DNA of 64,000 nucleotides from Streptomyces koelreuteriae (GTDB taxonomy: Bacteria > Actinomycetota > Actinomycetes > Streptomycetales > Streptomycetaceae), in the NCBI RefSeq assembly GCF_018604545.1, contig NZ_CP075896.1, forward strand, positions 4,030,001 through 4,094,000, in the 5' to 3' direction. Both the position numbers and the translations under genes were made by a program. Shown here piece by piece: positions 42,369 to 51,498 of this stretch. The notes below the pieces were generated by a model that worked only from the letters and a program-made list of their open reading frames with translations, made no database searches and had not been told where the DNA came from. Each line of letters begins with the position of its first letter. The first letter of the stretch is position 1.

Positions 42369-44174
42369 TCAGGCGTCCAGCCCGGCCAGCACCAGCGGGA
42401 GCCGGTCCGTCCCCGCCTCGGTGAGGCGGACGGGTACGCCCCAGTCCTGCTGGTGGACGTGACATGCGGGGTACTCGTTCGACGGGTCGTCGTCACAGGA
42501 GGCGGCCATCGCGGAGATGTGCAGCACACCCTCCTCCACGGCAGGGTCGAGTTCGAGGGCGCGGGAGAGATCGGTTCCCGCGCCCTCGCCGCTGCGCAGC
42601 AGCTCCGGCGGGGTGGAGGAGACGAGCAGGCGGGTCGAGGGCCCGTAGCGGGTGTCCAGCTTCTGGCCCGCCGGGGCCTGGAAGATCACGTCCAGTCGGA
42701 GCCGGCCGGGGGCGACCTCGGTGGGCTCCCGCTGCGTGCGGTGGGCCACGTCCGGCACCTGCACGGCCTCCTCGGGCAGCCGCAGCCGGGTCAGCCGGTG
42801 CCGGGCGGACTCCACGACCACGATGTCGTCGCCGACGAGCACCGCGTCGCTGGGCTCGCGCAGGTCCGTGGCCAGGGTCGTCACCTCACCGGTCGCCGGG
42901 TCGTAGCGGCGCAGGGCGTGGTTGTAGGTGTCGGAGACGGCGACGGATCCGTCCGGCAACGCGGTGACACCCAACGGGTGCTGCAACAGGGCCTGTTCGG
43001 CGGCGCCGTCCCGATGCCCGAAGTCGAACAGACCGGTGCCGACGGCCGTGTGCACGGAACCGTCGGGCTCCACCCAGCGCAGGGCCGACGTCTCCGAGTC
43101 GGCGAGCCAGAGCCGCTCCGGGGTCGCGGCCAGCCCGGACGGCTGCGCGAACCAGGCCTCACCGCCCGGCCCGTCCACCAGCCCTTCGTTGGTGGTCCCG
43201 GCGGCGACGGCCACCGTCCCCTCGACCGGGTCGTACACCCACAGCTGATGCACACCGGCCATGGCGATCCAGATCTTCTCCTGCCACCGGGCGACGTCCC
43301 AGGGGGAGGAGAGGTCGACCTCGCGGGCCGGGCCCGAGGTGGGCGAGCCCTGCCACCACTGACGGCCCGTGCCGGCGAGGGTGGTGACCTCGCCGGTGGT
43401 GAGGTCCAGCCGCCGCAGCGCGTGATTGACGGTGTCGGCGACGACCACGGAGCCGTCGTCGAGCAGGGCGAGCCCCTGCGGCTCGCTGAAGGCGGCGGTG
43501 CCTGCGCCGCCGTCGGCGAACCCGCGCGCCCCGGACCCGATCCTGCGCACCACGCTCTCGCCGTCCTCGGCGAGCTCCACCAGCTGATGCCGGGTGGTGT
43601 CGCTGACCAGGAAGTTCCCGCTCGGCAGCGGCACGGCCTTCCCCGGGAACCGCAGCGCCGTCGGCTCCGGCTCCGGCGCCACATACGGCCCGTCCCCGCG
43701 CCGCAGCGTGCCCTTGACGGCGTGCTCGGTCTCCAGCTCCTCGACCAGCCGCTCAATGGCGTGCACATGCCCCTCACCGGCGTGCTGCGCGACCACATAC
43801 CCCTCGGGGTCGATCACGACGAGCGTCGGCCAGGCCCGCACGGCGTACTGCTTCCACGTCGCGAGCTCCGGGTCGTCGAGCACCGGGTGCTCCACCCCGT
43901 ACCGCTCCACGGCATCGACGACCGCCTGATGCTCGGCCTCATGCACGAACTTCGGCGAGTGCACCCCGATGACGACGACCGTGTCCCGGTGCTTCTCCTC
44001 GAGCTCCCGGAGCTCGTCCAGGACGTGCAGACAGTTCACGCAACAAAATGTCCAGAAATCAACAATTATGATCCGGCCGCGGAACTCCGCAAGGCTGAGC
44101 TCCTTGTCCCCTGTGTTGATCCATCCGCCCTTGCCGATGAGCTCGGGGGCACGGACTCGTGCACGCTTTGCCAT
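42369..44174 (-). CDS. Thioredoxin-like / NHL-repeat protein
   Basis: 601 residues. About 1-160 is a thioredoxin-like (TlpA/AhpC) domain with a CxxC-type site WTFCCVNCLHV and WPTLVVIDPEG. About 175-500 is a beta-propeller of NHL repeats (GFADGGAGTAAFSEPQGLALLDDGSVVVADTVNHALR, repeated with similar blades), followed by a C-terminal beta-sandwich-like domain. Similar to NHL-repeat-containing proteins (NHLRC2-type) of animals and bacteria. No export signal is evident, so it probably works in the cytoplasm on an unknown redox partner. Confidence 0.9.
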   Translation of the reverse strand: MAKRARVRAPELIGKGGWINTGDKELSLAEFRGRIIIVDFWTFCCVNCLHVLDELRELEEKHRDTVVVIGVHSPKFVHEAEHQAVVDAVERYGVEHPVLDDPELATWKQYAVRAWPTLVVIDPEGYVVAQHAGEGHVHAIERLVEELETEHAVKGTLRRGDGPYVAPEPEPTALRFPGKAVPLPSGNFLVSDTTRHQLVELAEDGESVVRRIGSGARGFADGGAGTAAFSEPQGLALLDDGSVVVADTVNHALRRLDLTTGEVTTLAGTGRQWWQGSPTSGPAREVDLSSPWDVARWQEKIWIAMAGVHQLWVYDPVEGTVAVAAGTTNEGLVDGPGGEAWFAQPSGLAATPERLWLADSETSALRWVEPDGSVHTAVGTGLFDFGHRDGAAEQALLQHPLGVTALPDGSVAVSDTYNHALRRYDPATGEVTTLATDLREPSDAVLVGDDIVVVESARHRLTRLRLPEEAVQVPDVAHRTQREPTEVAPGRLRLDVIFQAPAGQKLDTRYGPSTRLLVSSTPPELLRSGEGAGTDLSRALELDPAVEEGVLHISAMAASCDDDPSNEYPACHVHQQDWGVPVRLTEAGTDRLPLVLAGLDA

Positions 44175-44186
44175 GACCCCAGCCAA

Positions 44187-45461
44187 TCACACCTGGTGGG
44201 AGGCTCCTCCGTGCGATCCTTCGGCAGCCCAGACGATCCGAAGCCGCTTGTCCGGCTCGAACCGTCGGCCTCTTCCTTCAGCTCTGGTGACCCAAACCCT
44301 CTCCACCACTTCGAACAGCAGCGCCCGCTTCCGCGAAATGTCTCCGTCGTTCCACTCCGCCGCCACCCCCGGTTGTCGGACGAGCACCGCAGCCACTACG
44401 GCCGCTTCGACGCTGGTGGCCATCGCCCGTGCTCCCGGGCATGTGTGTCCCAATCGCACACCCTGGCACACGTACGACGTCCCGTTCCTGCTCATGCGCG
44501 CTCCACAGCCCTCGGCATCGCAGTACAGCAGTCCGGTCAGCAAGTGGGCCGGTCCCCGCACAGGCCGCTTGACGCCGTCGCCTCGCAGGCGGGTTCTGGA
44601 TTCCAGTTCCGCGACGATCCGCTGTTGTTCCTTCAGAGTGACAATTCCTTCGCCGACCATGACCGGTTGCCCCGTCTGCGGATCCAGATAGGGCCGGACA
44701 ACGCTTGTGTACCTGCGGCAGTCGCGTTTCTCGTCCCACACAGTCTCCGTTTCGGGCAGCAGTCCGGCGAAGGCCGGGGCCCGGAGCAGTTGAGACAGTG
44801 ACCCCACTTGCCAAAGACCTCCTCTGGGCGCGGCGATCTCATACTCATTCAGCAGCCTGGCGATCTTCACCAGCGGGCGCCCGGAGAGGGCCTCGTCCGC
44901 GATCAGGCGTGCGTACACAGCGGTCTCGGGGTCGGGCGTCAGCTGCCCCGACGCGGCGTCGACGCGGAGTCCGTAAGGCGGCTGCCCTCCGATCCACCGC
45001 CCCCGGCTGCGCAGGTACTGCTTGGCATGCCGGATGCGTTCACCCTGGGTCTCCGCCTCGGCTCGTGCCCACTCCGACAGTGAGGCCATGGCGAGCCTGT
45101 CTCCGGGCGAGCTCGAATCCAGGCCGTCCATGACGGAGACCAGTCGGCTGTGGTTCAAGTCGAACTCGTCCAGGAGGGGTCCGACTTCCGCTGTGCCCTT
45201 GCGACTGAGGCGATCCAGCTTCCACACGATCAGCGTCCGGACAGCCCCTGAGGTCACAGCCGCTCTGGCAGCCTCGAAGCCCTTGCGGGTCACGTCCTTG
45301 TAGCCGGAGCGGCCCCGGTCGACGTGTACCTGGCGAACCACCAGCCCGTGCCGTGCGGCCCAAGCACGGCAGTCGGCCTCCTGCCGCTCGATGGCAGTCT
45401 TTCCCTCCCGGTCCACGGAAAGCCGTAAGTACAGGTCTGCGCTGATATCCGGTTGCCTCAT
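44187..45461 (-). CDS. Large serine recombinase
   Basis: 424 residues; ATG preceded by CTGGGAGGGGACA. The resolvase domain (about 8-150) has LYLRLSVDREGKTAIERQEADCRAWAARHG (catalytic Ser in LRLS), SGYKDVTRKGF and LIVWKLDRLSRKG. A recombinase domain follows (GGQPPYGLRVDAASG ... RLLNEYEIAAPRGGLWQVGSLSQLLRAPAFAGLL) and a zinc-ribbon-like segment (YCDAEGCGARMSRNGTSYVCQG...HTCPG). It has a TTA codon (45428-45426). No element genes surround it, so it is an orphan integrase or a remnant of a lost element. The 12-bp gap to the NHL gene is tight. Confidence 0.9.
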   Translation of the reverse strand: MRQPDISADLYLRLSVDREGKTAIERQEADCRAWAARHGLVVRQVHVDRGRSGYKDVTRKGFEAARAAVTSGAVRTLIVWKLDRLSRKGTAEVGPLLDEFDLNHSRLVSVMDGLDSSSPGDRLAMASLSEWARAEAETQGERIRHAKQYLRSRGRWIGGQPPYGLRVDAASGQLTPDPETAVYARLIADEALSGRPLVKIARLLNEYEIAAPRGGLWQVGSLSQLLRAPAFAGLLPETETVWDEKRDCRRYTSVVRPYLDPQTGQPVMVGEGIVTLKEQQRIVAELESRTRLRGDGVKRPVRGPAHLLTGLLYCDAEGCGARMSRNGTSYVCQGVRLGHTCPGARAMATSVEAAVVAAVLVRQPGVAAEWNDGDISRKRALLFEVVERVWVTRAEGRGRRFEPDKRLRIVWAAEGSHGGASHQV

Positions 45462-45529
45462 GTCCCCTCCCAGAGTTGCTCACTCTGTGAACGAACATGA
45501 GTGTCAAAGGTAATGAACTTCCGTGACTG

Positions 45530-45922
45530 TCAGGTCAGCGCATGCCCCGTCGTGGCGTCCACATGGTCCGGGACCTCGTCGTGGCGGTCGCCGACGGTGA
45601 GGGTGCCGGTGGGTTCGAACATGAGGATCGCGGTCGGGACGGGGGCGCAGGGCTTGTGCTCGGTGCCGCGCGGGACGGTGAAGACGCTGCCCTTGGGGAG
45701 CACGACCGTGCGTTCCCCGGCCGGCTCCCGCAGGCCGATGTGCAGTTCGCCGTCGAGCACGAGGAAGAACTCGTCGGTGTGCTCGTGGACGTGCCAGACG
45801 TGCTCGCCCTCGACCTTGGCGACGCGGACGTCGTAGTCGTTGACGGCGGCGACGATCCGGGGGCTCCACCGCTGGGAGAAGGAGGCCAGGGCGTGGGCGA
45901 GTGAGACGGGTTCCTGGGTCAT
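45530..45922 (-). CDS. Cupin-domain protein
   Basis: 130 residues with one cupin core: metal motif HVHEHTDEFFLVLDGELHIG (His-x-His-x-x-x-Glu) and SVFTVPRGTEHKP. Divergent from an AraC-type regulator (52-bp gap), which probably controls it. No substrate is indicated. Confidence 0.88.
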   Translation of the reverse strand: MTQEPVSLAHALASFSQRWSPRIVAAVNDYDVRVAKVEGEHVWHVHEHTDEFFLVLDGELHIGLREPAGERTVVLPKGSVFTVPRGTEHKPCAPVPTAILMFEPTGTLTVGDRHDEVPDHVDATTGHALT

Positions 45923-45974
45923 GAGGGGATCCTCCGGGGTGCCGTACGTCCCGCGCGAGTGCTAGGAATCGCAC

Positions 45975-46967
45975 ATGCCGAAAGGATCCTCGCACCGCCC
46001 GCACCGAGTCGTCCTGCTGGTGGACGAGAACTCGAACCCCTTCGAGATGAGCTGCGCCATCGAGATCTTCGGGCTGTCCAGGCCGGAGCTCGGGCGGGAG
46101 CTGTACGACTTCCGGCTGTGTGCCGCGGCACCGCACACGCGCATGCGGGACGGCTTCTTCACCCTGACCGGGGTCGCCGGACTGGAGGCCGCCGAGGAGG
46201 CGGACACCCTGATCGTGCCGAACCGGCCCGACACCGGCACGCCCCGGGCGCCGCGTGTCCTGGACGTGGTACGCCGGGCACACGCGCGTGGCGCGCGACT
46301 CGTCGGGTTCTGCTCGGGTGCGTTCACGATCGCGGAGGCCGGGCTGCTGGACGGGCGCCGTGCGGCCTGCCACTGGATGTGGGCGGAGTCCTTCCGGGCA
46401 CGGTTTCCGCAGGTCGGGCTGGAGCCGGACGTGCTGTTCGTGGACGACGGCGACATCCTCACCGCCTCAGGCAGCGCCTCCGCACTGGACCTGGGGCTGC
46501 ACGTCGTACGGCGTGACCACGGCGCCGAGATCGCCAACCACGTTTCCCGGCGGCTGGTGTTCGCCGCGCACCGGGACGGCGGGCAGCGGCAGTTCGTGGA
46601 GCGGCCCGTCCCGGACGTGCCGGACGAGTCCCTGGCCCCGCTGCTGGCGTGGGCGCAGGAGCGGCTGGGTGAGCCGCTGACGGTGGCGGACCTGGCCGCA
46701 CGCGCGCGGGTCAGCCCCGCCACCCTTCACCGCCGGTTCCGCGCTCAACTGGGGACGACACCACTCGCCTGGCTGACCGGGGAGCGCGTCGCGCTGGCCT
46801 GCCGGCTGATCGAGCGGGGTGAGGAACGGCTGGACGTGGTGGCGGCCCGCAGCGGGCTCGGTACGGCCGCCCACCTGCGCACGCGCGTGCGTCGGGCGAC
46901 AGGACTCAGCCCGTCGGCCTATCGGCGGCGTTTCGGAACGGGCCAGGGGGAAGCCCTGGTCTCATGA
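45975..46967 (+). CDS. GlxA-type AraC-family regulator
   Basis: 330 residues. About 10-185 is a DJ-1/PfpI-like (GATase1) domain (VVLLVDENSNPFEMSCAIEIFGLS, LVGFCSGAFTIAEAGLLDGRRAACHW), followed by an AraC helix-turn-helix pair (about 225-325: LTVADLAARARVSPATLHRRFRAQLGTTPLAWLTGERVALACRLIER ... TGLSPSAYRRRFG). Regulators of this type sense metabolites; here the probable target is the divergent cupin. The stop overlaps the next gene by 4 nt. Confidence 0.92.
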   Translation: MPKGSSHRPHRVVLLVDENSNPFEMSCAIEIFGLSRPELGRELYDFRLCAAAPHTRMRDGFFTLTGVAGLEAAEEADTLIVPNRPDTGTPRAPRVLDVVRRAHARGARLVGFCSGAFTIAEAGLLDGRRAACHWMWAESFRARFPQVGLEPDVLFVDDGDILTASGSASALDLGLHVVRRDHGAEIANHVSRRLVFAAHRDGGQRQFVERPVPDVPDESLAPLLAWAQERLGEPLTVADLAARARVSPATLHRRFRAQLGTTPLAWLTGERVALACRLIERGEERLDVVAARSGLGTAAHLRTRVRRATGLSPSAYRRRFGTGQGEALVS

Positions 46968-47455
46968 GATTTCTCGTGTATGACCGGCTTCTCGGTTTCG
47001 GTGATGACTACTGGATCGAGGACGAGCGCGGCAGCAAGGTGTTCCTCGTCGACGGCAAGGCGTTGCGGCTGCGGGACACCTGGGAGCTGAAGGACGTCCA
47101 GGGGCGGGTGCTCGTGGACATCCATCAGAAGATGCTCGCCCTGCGCGACACGATGGTGCTGCAGCGGGCCGGGGAGCCGCTGGCGACGATCCGCAGGAAG
47201 CGGCTGTCCCTGCTGCGCAACCACTATCGGGTGTCGCTGGCGGACGGCAATGAGCTGGATGTGAGCGGCAAGATCCTCGACCGGGAGTTCGCCGTCGAGT
47301 ACGACGGTGAGCTGCTGGCGGTGATCTCACGGCGCTGGCTGACGCTGCGGGACACCTACGGCGTGGACGTCGTCCGCGAGGACGCCGATCCGGCGCTGCT
47401 GATCGCGGTGGCGGTGTGTGTCATCCACCTGGCGGAGAAGGAACGGGAGGACTGA
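46964..47455 (+). CDS. LURP-one-related family protein
   Basis: 163 residues in the LOR fold: MRFLVYDRLLGFGDDYWIEDERGSKVFLVDGKALRLRDTWELKDVQGRVLVDI ... HYRVSLADGNELDVSGKILDREFAVEYDGELLAVISRRWLTLRDTYGVDV. This tubby-like domain family has unknown function in bacteria. It is coupled to the AraC gene by a 4-nt overlap (ATGA), so it may belong to the same response. Confidence 0.9.
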   Translation: MRFLVYDRLLGFGDDYWIEDERGSKVFLVDGKALRLRDTWELKDVQGRVLVDIHQKMLALRDTMVLQRAGEPLATIRRKRLSLLRNHYRVSLADGNELDVSGKILDREFAVEYDGELLAVISRRWLTLRDTYGVDVVREDADPALLIAVAVCVIHLAEKERED

Positions 47456-47476
47456 GGTCCTGAGGCGGTCGCGGCC

Positions 47477-48274
47477 CTACGGCCTGCGCGGGGGCTCCAG
47501 GCCCAGCAGGCGGTCCTTCAGCGCCGGGAACTGCTCCCGTGTCGTCGCGACCTTCCCCGGGTCGAACTCCACCGTGAGGACCTCCTCGTCGGCGCCGGCC
47601 TCGGCCAGCACCTCGCCCCAGGGATCGACCACGATCGAGTGACCGGCCTGGGGAACTCCGGCGTGCGTCCCGGCCGTTCCACACGCGACGACGAACGACT
47701 GGTTCTCGACGGCCCGTGCCTGGGCCAGCAGCGTCCAGTGGGACCGGCGGCGCTCCGGCCAGCCCGCCGACACCACGAGCGTCTCGGCACCGGCGTCGAC
47801 GAGAGAGCGGAAGAGTTCGGGGAAACGGAGGTCGTAGCAGGTGGACAGGCCCAGGACGGTCCCCGGCAGACGCACCGTCACCAGCTCGGCACCCGCGCCC
47901 ATCAGCACGGCCTCGCCCTTGTCGAAGCCGAAGCGGTGGATCTTGCGGTAGGCGGCGGCCAGGTCGCCGGAGGGGGAGAAGACGAGGGAGGTGTTGTACA
48001 GGGGACCCTCGGGGTCGCGCTCGGGGATGGAGCCCGCGTGCAGCCACACGCCCGCGTCGCTCGCGGCCTTCGCCATCGCCTCGTACGTCGGCCCGTCGAG
48101 CGGCTCGGCCTCGCGCCCGAACTCCTCGTAGGCGAAGGCGCCCGTGGTCCACAGCTCCGGCAGGACGACGAGATCGGCACCGGCCTGCTCCCGGACGAGC
48201 GACGCCACCCGCCATCGGCGCGATTCGACCGATTCGCCCTCATCTACGGCGATCTGGATCACAGAGGCGCGCAC
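47477..48274 (-). CDS. Carbon-nitrogen hydrolase (nitrilase superfamily)
   Basis: 265 residues from GTG (VRASVIQIAVDEGESVES). Catalytic triad: Glu in PELWTTGAFAY, Lys in YRKIHRFGFDKGE, Cys in STCYDLRFPELFRSL. A typical amidase-type branch (omega-amidase/Nit2-like) by its DLRFPEL signature. It would hydrolyse an amide such as 2-oxoglutaramate; the substrate is not proven. It is divergent from the mycothiol-type protein gene. Confidence 0.9.
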   Translation of the reverse strand: MRASVIQIAVDEGESVESRRWRVASLVREQAGADLVVLPELWTTGAFAYEEFGREAEPLDGPTYEAMAKAASDAGVWLHAGSIPERDPEGPLYNTSLVFSPSGDLAAAYRKIHRFGFDKGEAVLMGAGAELVTVRLPGTVLGLSTCYDLRFPELFRSLVDAGAETLVVSAGWPERRRSHWTLLAQARAVENQSFVVACGTAGTHAGVPQAGHSIVVDPWGEVLAEAGADEEVLTVEFDPGKVATTREQFPALKDRLLGLEPPRRP

Positions 48275-48467
48275 ACTACCACCGTCCTGGCATTCGACCC
48301 GTCCACATGGGCGTCCCCCCGGGCCTACGATCGTCACACGAAAGCACTGCCGGGGTGCCTCACAGCAGCGTAACTTAGCTGCCAAGACACCCGCCGACAG
48401 CCGCCACCTCCCACTGGCAACGCCGCCACCACCTGCCCGTGCACCGACCGCCGAGGGGTCCCGTTCC

Positions 48468-49292
48468 GTGAGTCTGCATCCCACCCTCCAGCCCTACGCC
48501 GACGCCTGGACCCACTCCATCGATGCGATATCCGAGCTGCTCCAGCCGCTCGCGGAGGCCGAGTGGAACCGGCGGACGCCGTGCCCCGGGTGGTCGGTGC
48601 GGGACGTGGTCTCCCATGTCATCGGCCTGGACTGCGAGATGCTCGGCGACCCGCGCCCCATCCACACCCTCCCGCGCGACCTCTTCCACGTGACGAACGA
48701 CCACCAGCGCTACATGGAGATGCAGGTCGACGTCCGCCGTCACCACACGTCGCCGGAGATGACCTCCGAGCTGGAGTACGTGATCATCCGCCGCAACCGC
48801 CAGCTGCGGAACGAGTCGCGCGACCCGGGCACGAAGGTGCGCGGCCCGCTCGGCACGGAGCTGACCCTCGAGGAGTCCATGCGGCGGCACGCCTTCGACG
48901 TGTGGATGCACGAGCAGGACCTGCGCACCGCCCTCGGCCGGCCCGGCAACCTCGACTCCCCCGGCGCGCACATCGCCCGTGACGTGCTGCTCTCCGAACT
49001 CCCGCGCGTGGTCGCCGAGAACGCGCAGGCGCCGCGCAGCTCGGCCGTCGTCTTCGACGTGCACGGCCCCCTCGAGTTCCTGCGCACGATCCGCGTCGAC
49101 ATCCAGGGCCGCGGCACCCTCGAAACGGCCCCCGCCCTCGGCCCCGCCGCGACCCTCACCCTCGACTGGGAAACCTACGTCCGCCTGGCCTGCGGCCGCG
49201 TGACACCGGAGGCGGTGACGGACCGCATCAAGACGGAGGGCGACCCGGACCTGACGGCGGCAATCCTGCACAACTTCACGGTGACCCAGTAG
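48468..49292 (+). CDS. Maleylpyruvate isomerase-family (DinB-like) protein
   Basis: 274 residues from GTG, preceded by GAGGGG. The N-terminal four-helix domain carries the metal-type residues W-S-V-R-D-V-V-S-H-V-I-G (CPGWSVRDVVSHVIGLD) and HAFDVWMHEQDLRTALGRPGN, the mycothiol-dependent maleylpyruvate isomerase signature; a C-terminal SCP2-like half (about 190-274) completes the family layout. Known members use mycothiol as cofactor; many, including probably this one, have unknown substrates. Confidence 0.85.
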   Translation: MSLHPTLQPYADAWTHSIDAISELLQPLAEAEWNRRTPCPGWSVRDVVSHVIGLDCEMLGDPRPIHTLPRDLFHVTNDHQRYMEMQVDVRRHHTSPEMTSELEYVIIRRNRQLRNESRDPGTKVRGPLGTELTLEESMRRHAFDVWMHEQDLRTALGRPGNLDSPGAHIARDVLLSELPRVVAENAQAPRSSAVVFDVHGPLEFLRTIRVDIQGRGTLETAPALGPAATLTLDWETYVRLACGRVTPEAVTDRIKTEGDPDLTAAILHNFTVTQ

Positions 49293-49318
49293 GCCGCACC
49301 CCCCAGCTGCGGGCATGC

Positions 49319-49383
49319 GTGCCGCTAGGGGCGGCACGGGTGGGCGCAGCGGCACCTCGTCGCGCCGAGCTGCGCACCCACCC
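49319..49383. terminator. Inverted repeats, probable terminator after the isomerase-family gene
   Basis: A short stem (GTGCCGC/GCGGCAC, 49319-49337) is followed by a longer dyad (GGTGGGCGCAGC near 49339 with GCTGCGCACCCACC ending 49383). Both lie between the gene's stop and the methyltransferase promoter. Confidence 0.55.
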
Positions 49384-49442
49384 GGCCCCAGCCCCAACTC
49401 CCCGGGCCCGAAAACCCCATGCCCCGAGCCCACCACCCCCCG

Positions 49443-49448
49443 TAGCGT
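49443..49448 (+). promoter_or_regulatory. -10 element, leaderless promoter of the methyltransferase
   Basis: TAGCGT ends 7 nt before the ATG at 49456; no ribosome site. Confidence 0.5.
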
Positions 49449-49455
49449 CCCGCCC

Positions 49456-50196
49456 ATGACCACCACCCCACCCCGCCACACCCGCCTCACCTTCCACGGC
49501 CCCCTCTCCGAAACAAGGGCCGACCAACTCGTCACCCGCCTGTCCGCCAACACCCCCACCACCGTCCTGGACATCGGCTGCGGCTGGGCAGAACTCATGC
49601 TCCGCATCCTGACCACGACCCCCCGAGCCACCGGCACCGGCATGGACATCGACACGGAGGCCCTGGCCCGGGGCCGCGAGGCCGCCGCCGCACGGGGCCT
49701 CGCCGAGCGGGTCCGTCTCGTCGAGGGGTCCGCGACCGAGACACCCCACGAACCGGCCGATCTCGTCCTGTGCCTCGGCGCGAGCCAGGCCCTCGGCGAC
49801 CGGCTCCCCGAGGCCCTGAAGGAACTCCGTCTGCGCGTCGCCGACGGCGGTCGGGTCCTGCTCGGTGAGGGGTTCTGGCAGCGCACCCCGACCCCAGCCG
49901 AACTGTCCCGGATGTGGCCGGACGCCGCCGTCACCGACCACCCCGACCTCGCGTCCCTCGTGGACCTGGCGATCGAGGCCGGGTTCAGGCCGGAGTGGAC
50001 GGAGACCGCGAGCCTCGACGAATGGGAGGAGTTCGAGTCGGCGTATCTCGCGGACGTCGAGGTGTGGCTCGCCGAGCACCCCGGGCATCCGCTCGCGGCC
50101 GAGACCAGGGAGCGCGCGGACCGGCACCGCGGCCGGTGGCTGACGTACCGCGGCGTTCTGGGGCTGGCCTACCTCACCCTCGTACCGGCCGTCTGA
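49456..50196 (+). CDS. Class I SAM-dependent methyltransferase
   Basis: 246 residues. The SAM motif I is VLDIGCGWAELMLRIL, motif II GTGMDIDTEALARGREAA and the acidic loop DLVLCLGASQALGD. The C-terminal part carries a helical cap (EEFESAYLADVEVWLAEHPGHPLAAETRERADRHRGRWLTYRGVLGLAYL). Substrate unknown. It is convergent with the MFS gene, 6 bp apart. Confidence 0.88.
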   Translation: MTTTPPRHTRLTFHGPLSETRADQLVTRLSANTPTTVLDIGCGWAELMLRILTTTPRATGTGMDIDTEALARGREAAAARGLAERVRLVEGSATETPHEPADLVLCLGASQALGDRLPEALKELRLRVADGGRVLLGEGFWQRTPTPAELSRMWPDAAVTDHPDLASLVDLAIEAGFRPEWTETASLDEWEEFESAYLADVEVWLAEHPGHPLAAETRERADRHRGRWLTYRGVLGLAYLTLVPAV

Positions 50197-50202
50197 GGTA
50201 CG

Positions 50203-51498
50203 TCACGCGGGGACGTGCACCGTCTCGACCCGGCTCGCCACCAGGCGTTCCCGCTCGCGTCGGATGGCGCGCTTGCGCAGGCGCAGGATCTGGGTGACCC
50301 CGAGGGCCTGGAGCAGGAACACCGCCGAGAAGGCGACGGTGTAGTCGCCGCCAGTGGCGTCCAGCAGGACACCGACGGCGAACAGCGTGGTCATGGAGGC
50401 CACGAAGCCGCCCATGTTGGTGATGCCGGAGGCGGTGCCCTGGCGCTCGGGCGGGTTCGCCGGGCGGGCGAAGTCGAAGCCGATCATCGACGCGGGCCCG
50501 CACGCCCCGAGGACCGTGCACAGCGCGATCAGCAGCCACATCGGGGCGTGCTCGCCGGGGTAGGCGAGCGTCGCCGCCCACAGGGCCGCCGTCGTGCCGA
50601 CCGTGCCGAGCGCGATCGGCAGTCGCGCCTCGTGGTGCCGGGCGACGATCTGGCCGTAGACCATGCCGACGCCCATGTTCGACAGCACGACGAGCGTGAG
50701 GAGTTCACCGGCCGTGGCGCGGGACAGGCCCTGCGCCTCGACCAGGAACGGCAGGCCCCACAGCAGCAGGAAGACCATCGCGGGGAACTGGGTCGTGAAG
50801 TGCACCCACATGCCGAGCCGGGTCCCCGGCTCCCGCCAGGAGGCGGCGATCTGGCGCCGTACGTAGGCCGCGCCCTGGTGCGGGAGCGGCTCCGGCTCGT
50901 GGCCCTCCGGGTGGTCCTTCAGGAACAGCAGCACCAGCACGAGCACGACGGCCCCGGCGACCGCGCTGCCCGCGAACGCGGCCGTCCAGCCGATGCCGTG
51001 CAGCAGCCGGGCCAGGACGAGCGTGGAGACGAGGTTGCCGGCCATGCCCACCAGTCCCGCGAACTGGGCGACGAGCGGCCCGCGCCGGGCGGGGAACCAC
51101 CGGGTGCCCAGCCGCAGCACGCTGATGAAGGTCAGCGCGTCACCGCAGCCGAGCAGCGCCCGGGAGGCGAGGGCCATGCCGTACGACGGGGAGAACGCGA
51201 AGCCGAGCTGCCCGGCCGTGAACAGCACCGCCCCGAGGGCCAGCACCTTCTTGGTGCCGAGCCGGTCCACGAGCAGGCCGACGGGTATCTGCATGCCCGC
51301 GTAGACCAGCAGCTGGAGGATGGAGAAGGTGGACAGGGCCGAGGCGTTGACGTGGAAGCGGTCGGCGGCGTCGAGGCCGGCCACGCCCAGGGACGTGCGG
51401 AAGATGACCGCGACGAAGTAGACCGAGACGCCCGTGCCCCAGACGGCAAGGGCGCGCCGGCCGCCCGGTGGATCGCCCGGCAGGGTGCCGGCGCTCAT
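50203..51498 (-). CDS. MFS transporter
   Basis: 431 residues with 12 helices: SVYFVAVIFRTSLGVAGLDAADRFHVNASALSTFSILQLLVYAGMQIPVGLLVDRLGTKKVL is the first half with the D-R-x-G-T/R-K loop. It follows the GntR gene with a 4-nt overlap (ATGA), so it is the likely regulated target. Substrate unknown; resembles the NNP/ACS-type importers of small organic anions. Confidence 0.87.
   Translation of the reverse strand: MSAGTLPGDPPGGRRALAVWGTGVSVYFVAVIFRTSLGVAGLDAADRFHVNASALSTFSILQLLVYAGMQIPVGLLVDRLGTKKVLALGAVLFTAGQLGFAFSPSYGMALASRALLGCGDALTFISVLRLGTRWFPARRGPLVAQFAGLVGMAGNLVSTLVLARLLHGIGWTAAFAGSAVAGAVVLVLVLLFLKDHPEGHEPEPLPHQGAAYVRRQIAASWREPGTRLGMWVHFTTQFPAMVFLLLWGLPFLVEAQGLSRATAGELLTLVVLSNMGVGMVYGQIVARHHEARLPIALGTVGTTAALWAATLAYPGEHAPMWLLIALCTVLGACGPASMIGFDFARPANPPERQGTASGITNMGGFVASMTTLFAVGVLLDATGGDYTVAFSAVFLLQALGVTQILRLRKRAIRRERERLVASRVETVHVPA

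Noticed and set aside
44187..45461. Recombinase as an IS transposase
   Set aside because: Domain order is that of a large serine recombinase and no terminal inverted repeats or target duplications are seen around it.
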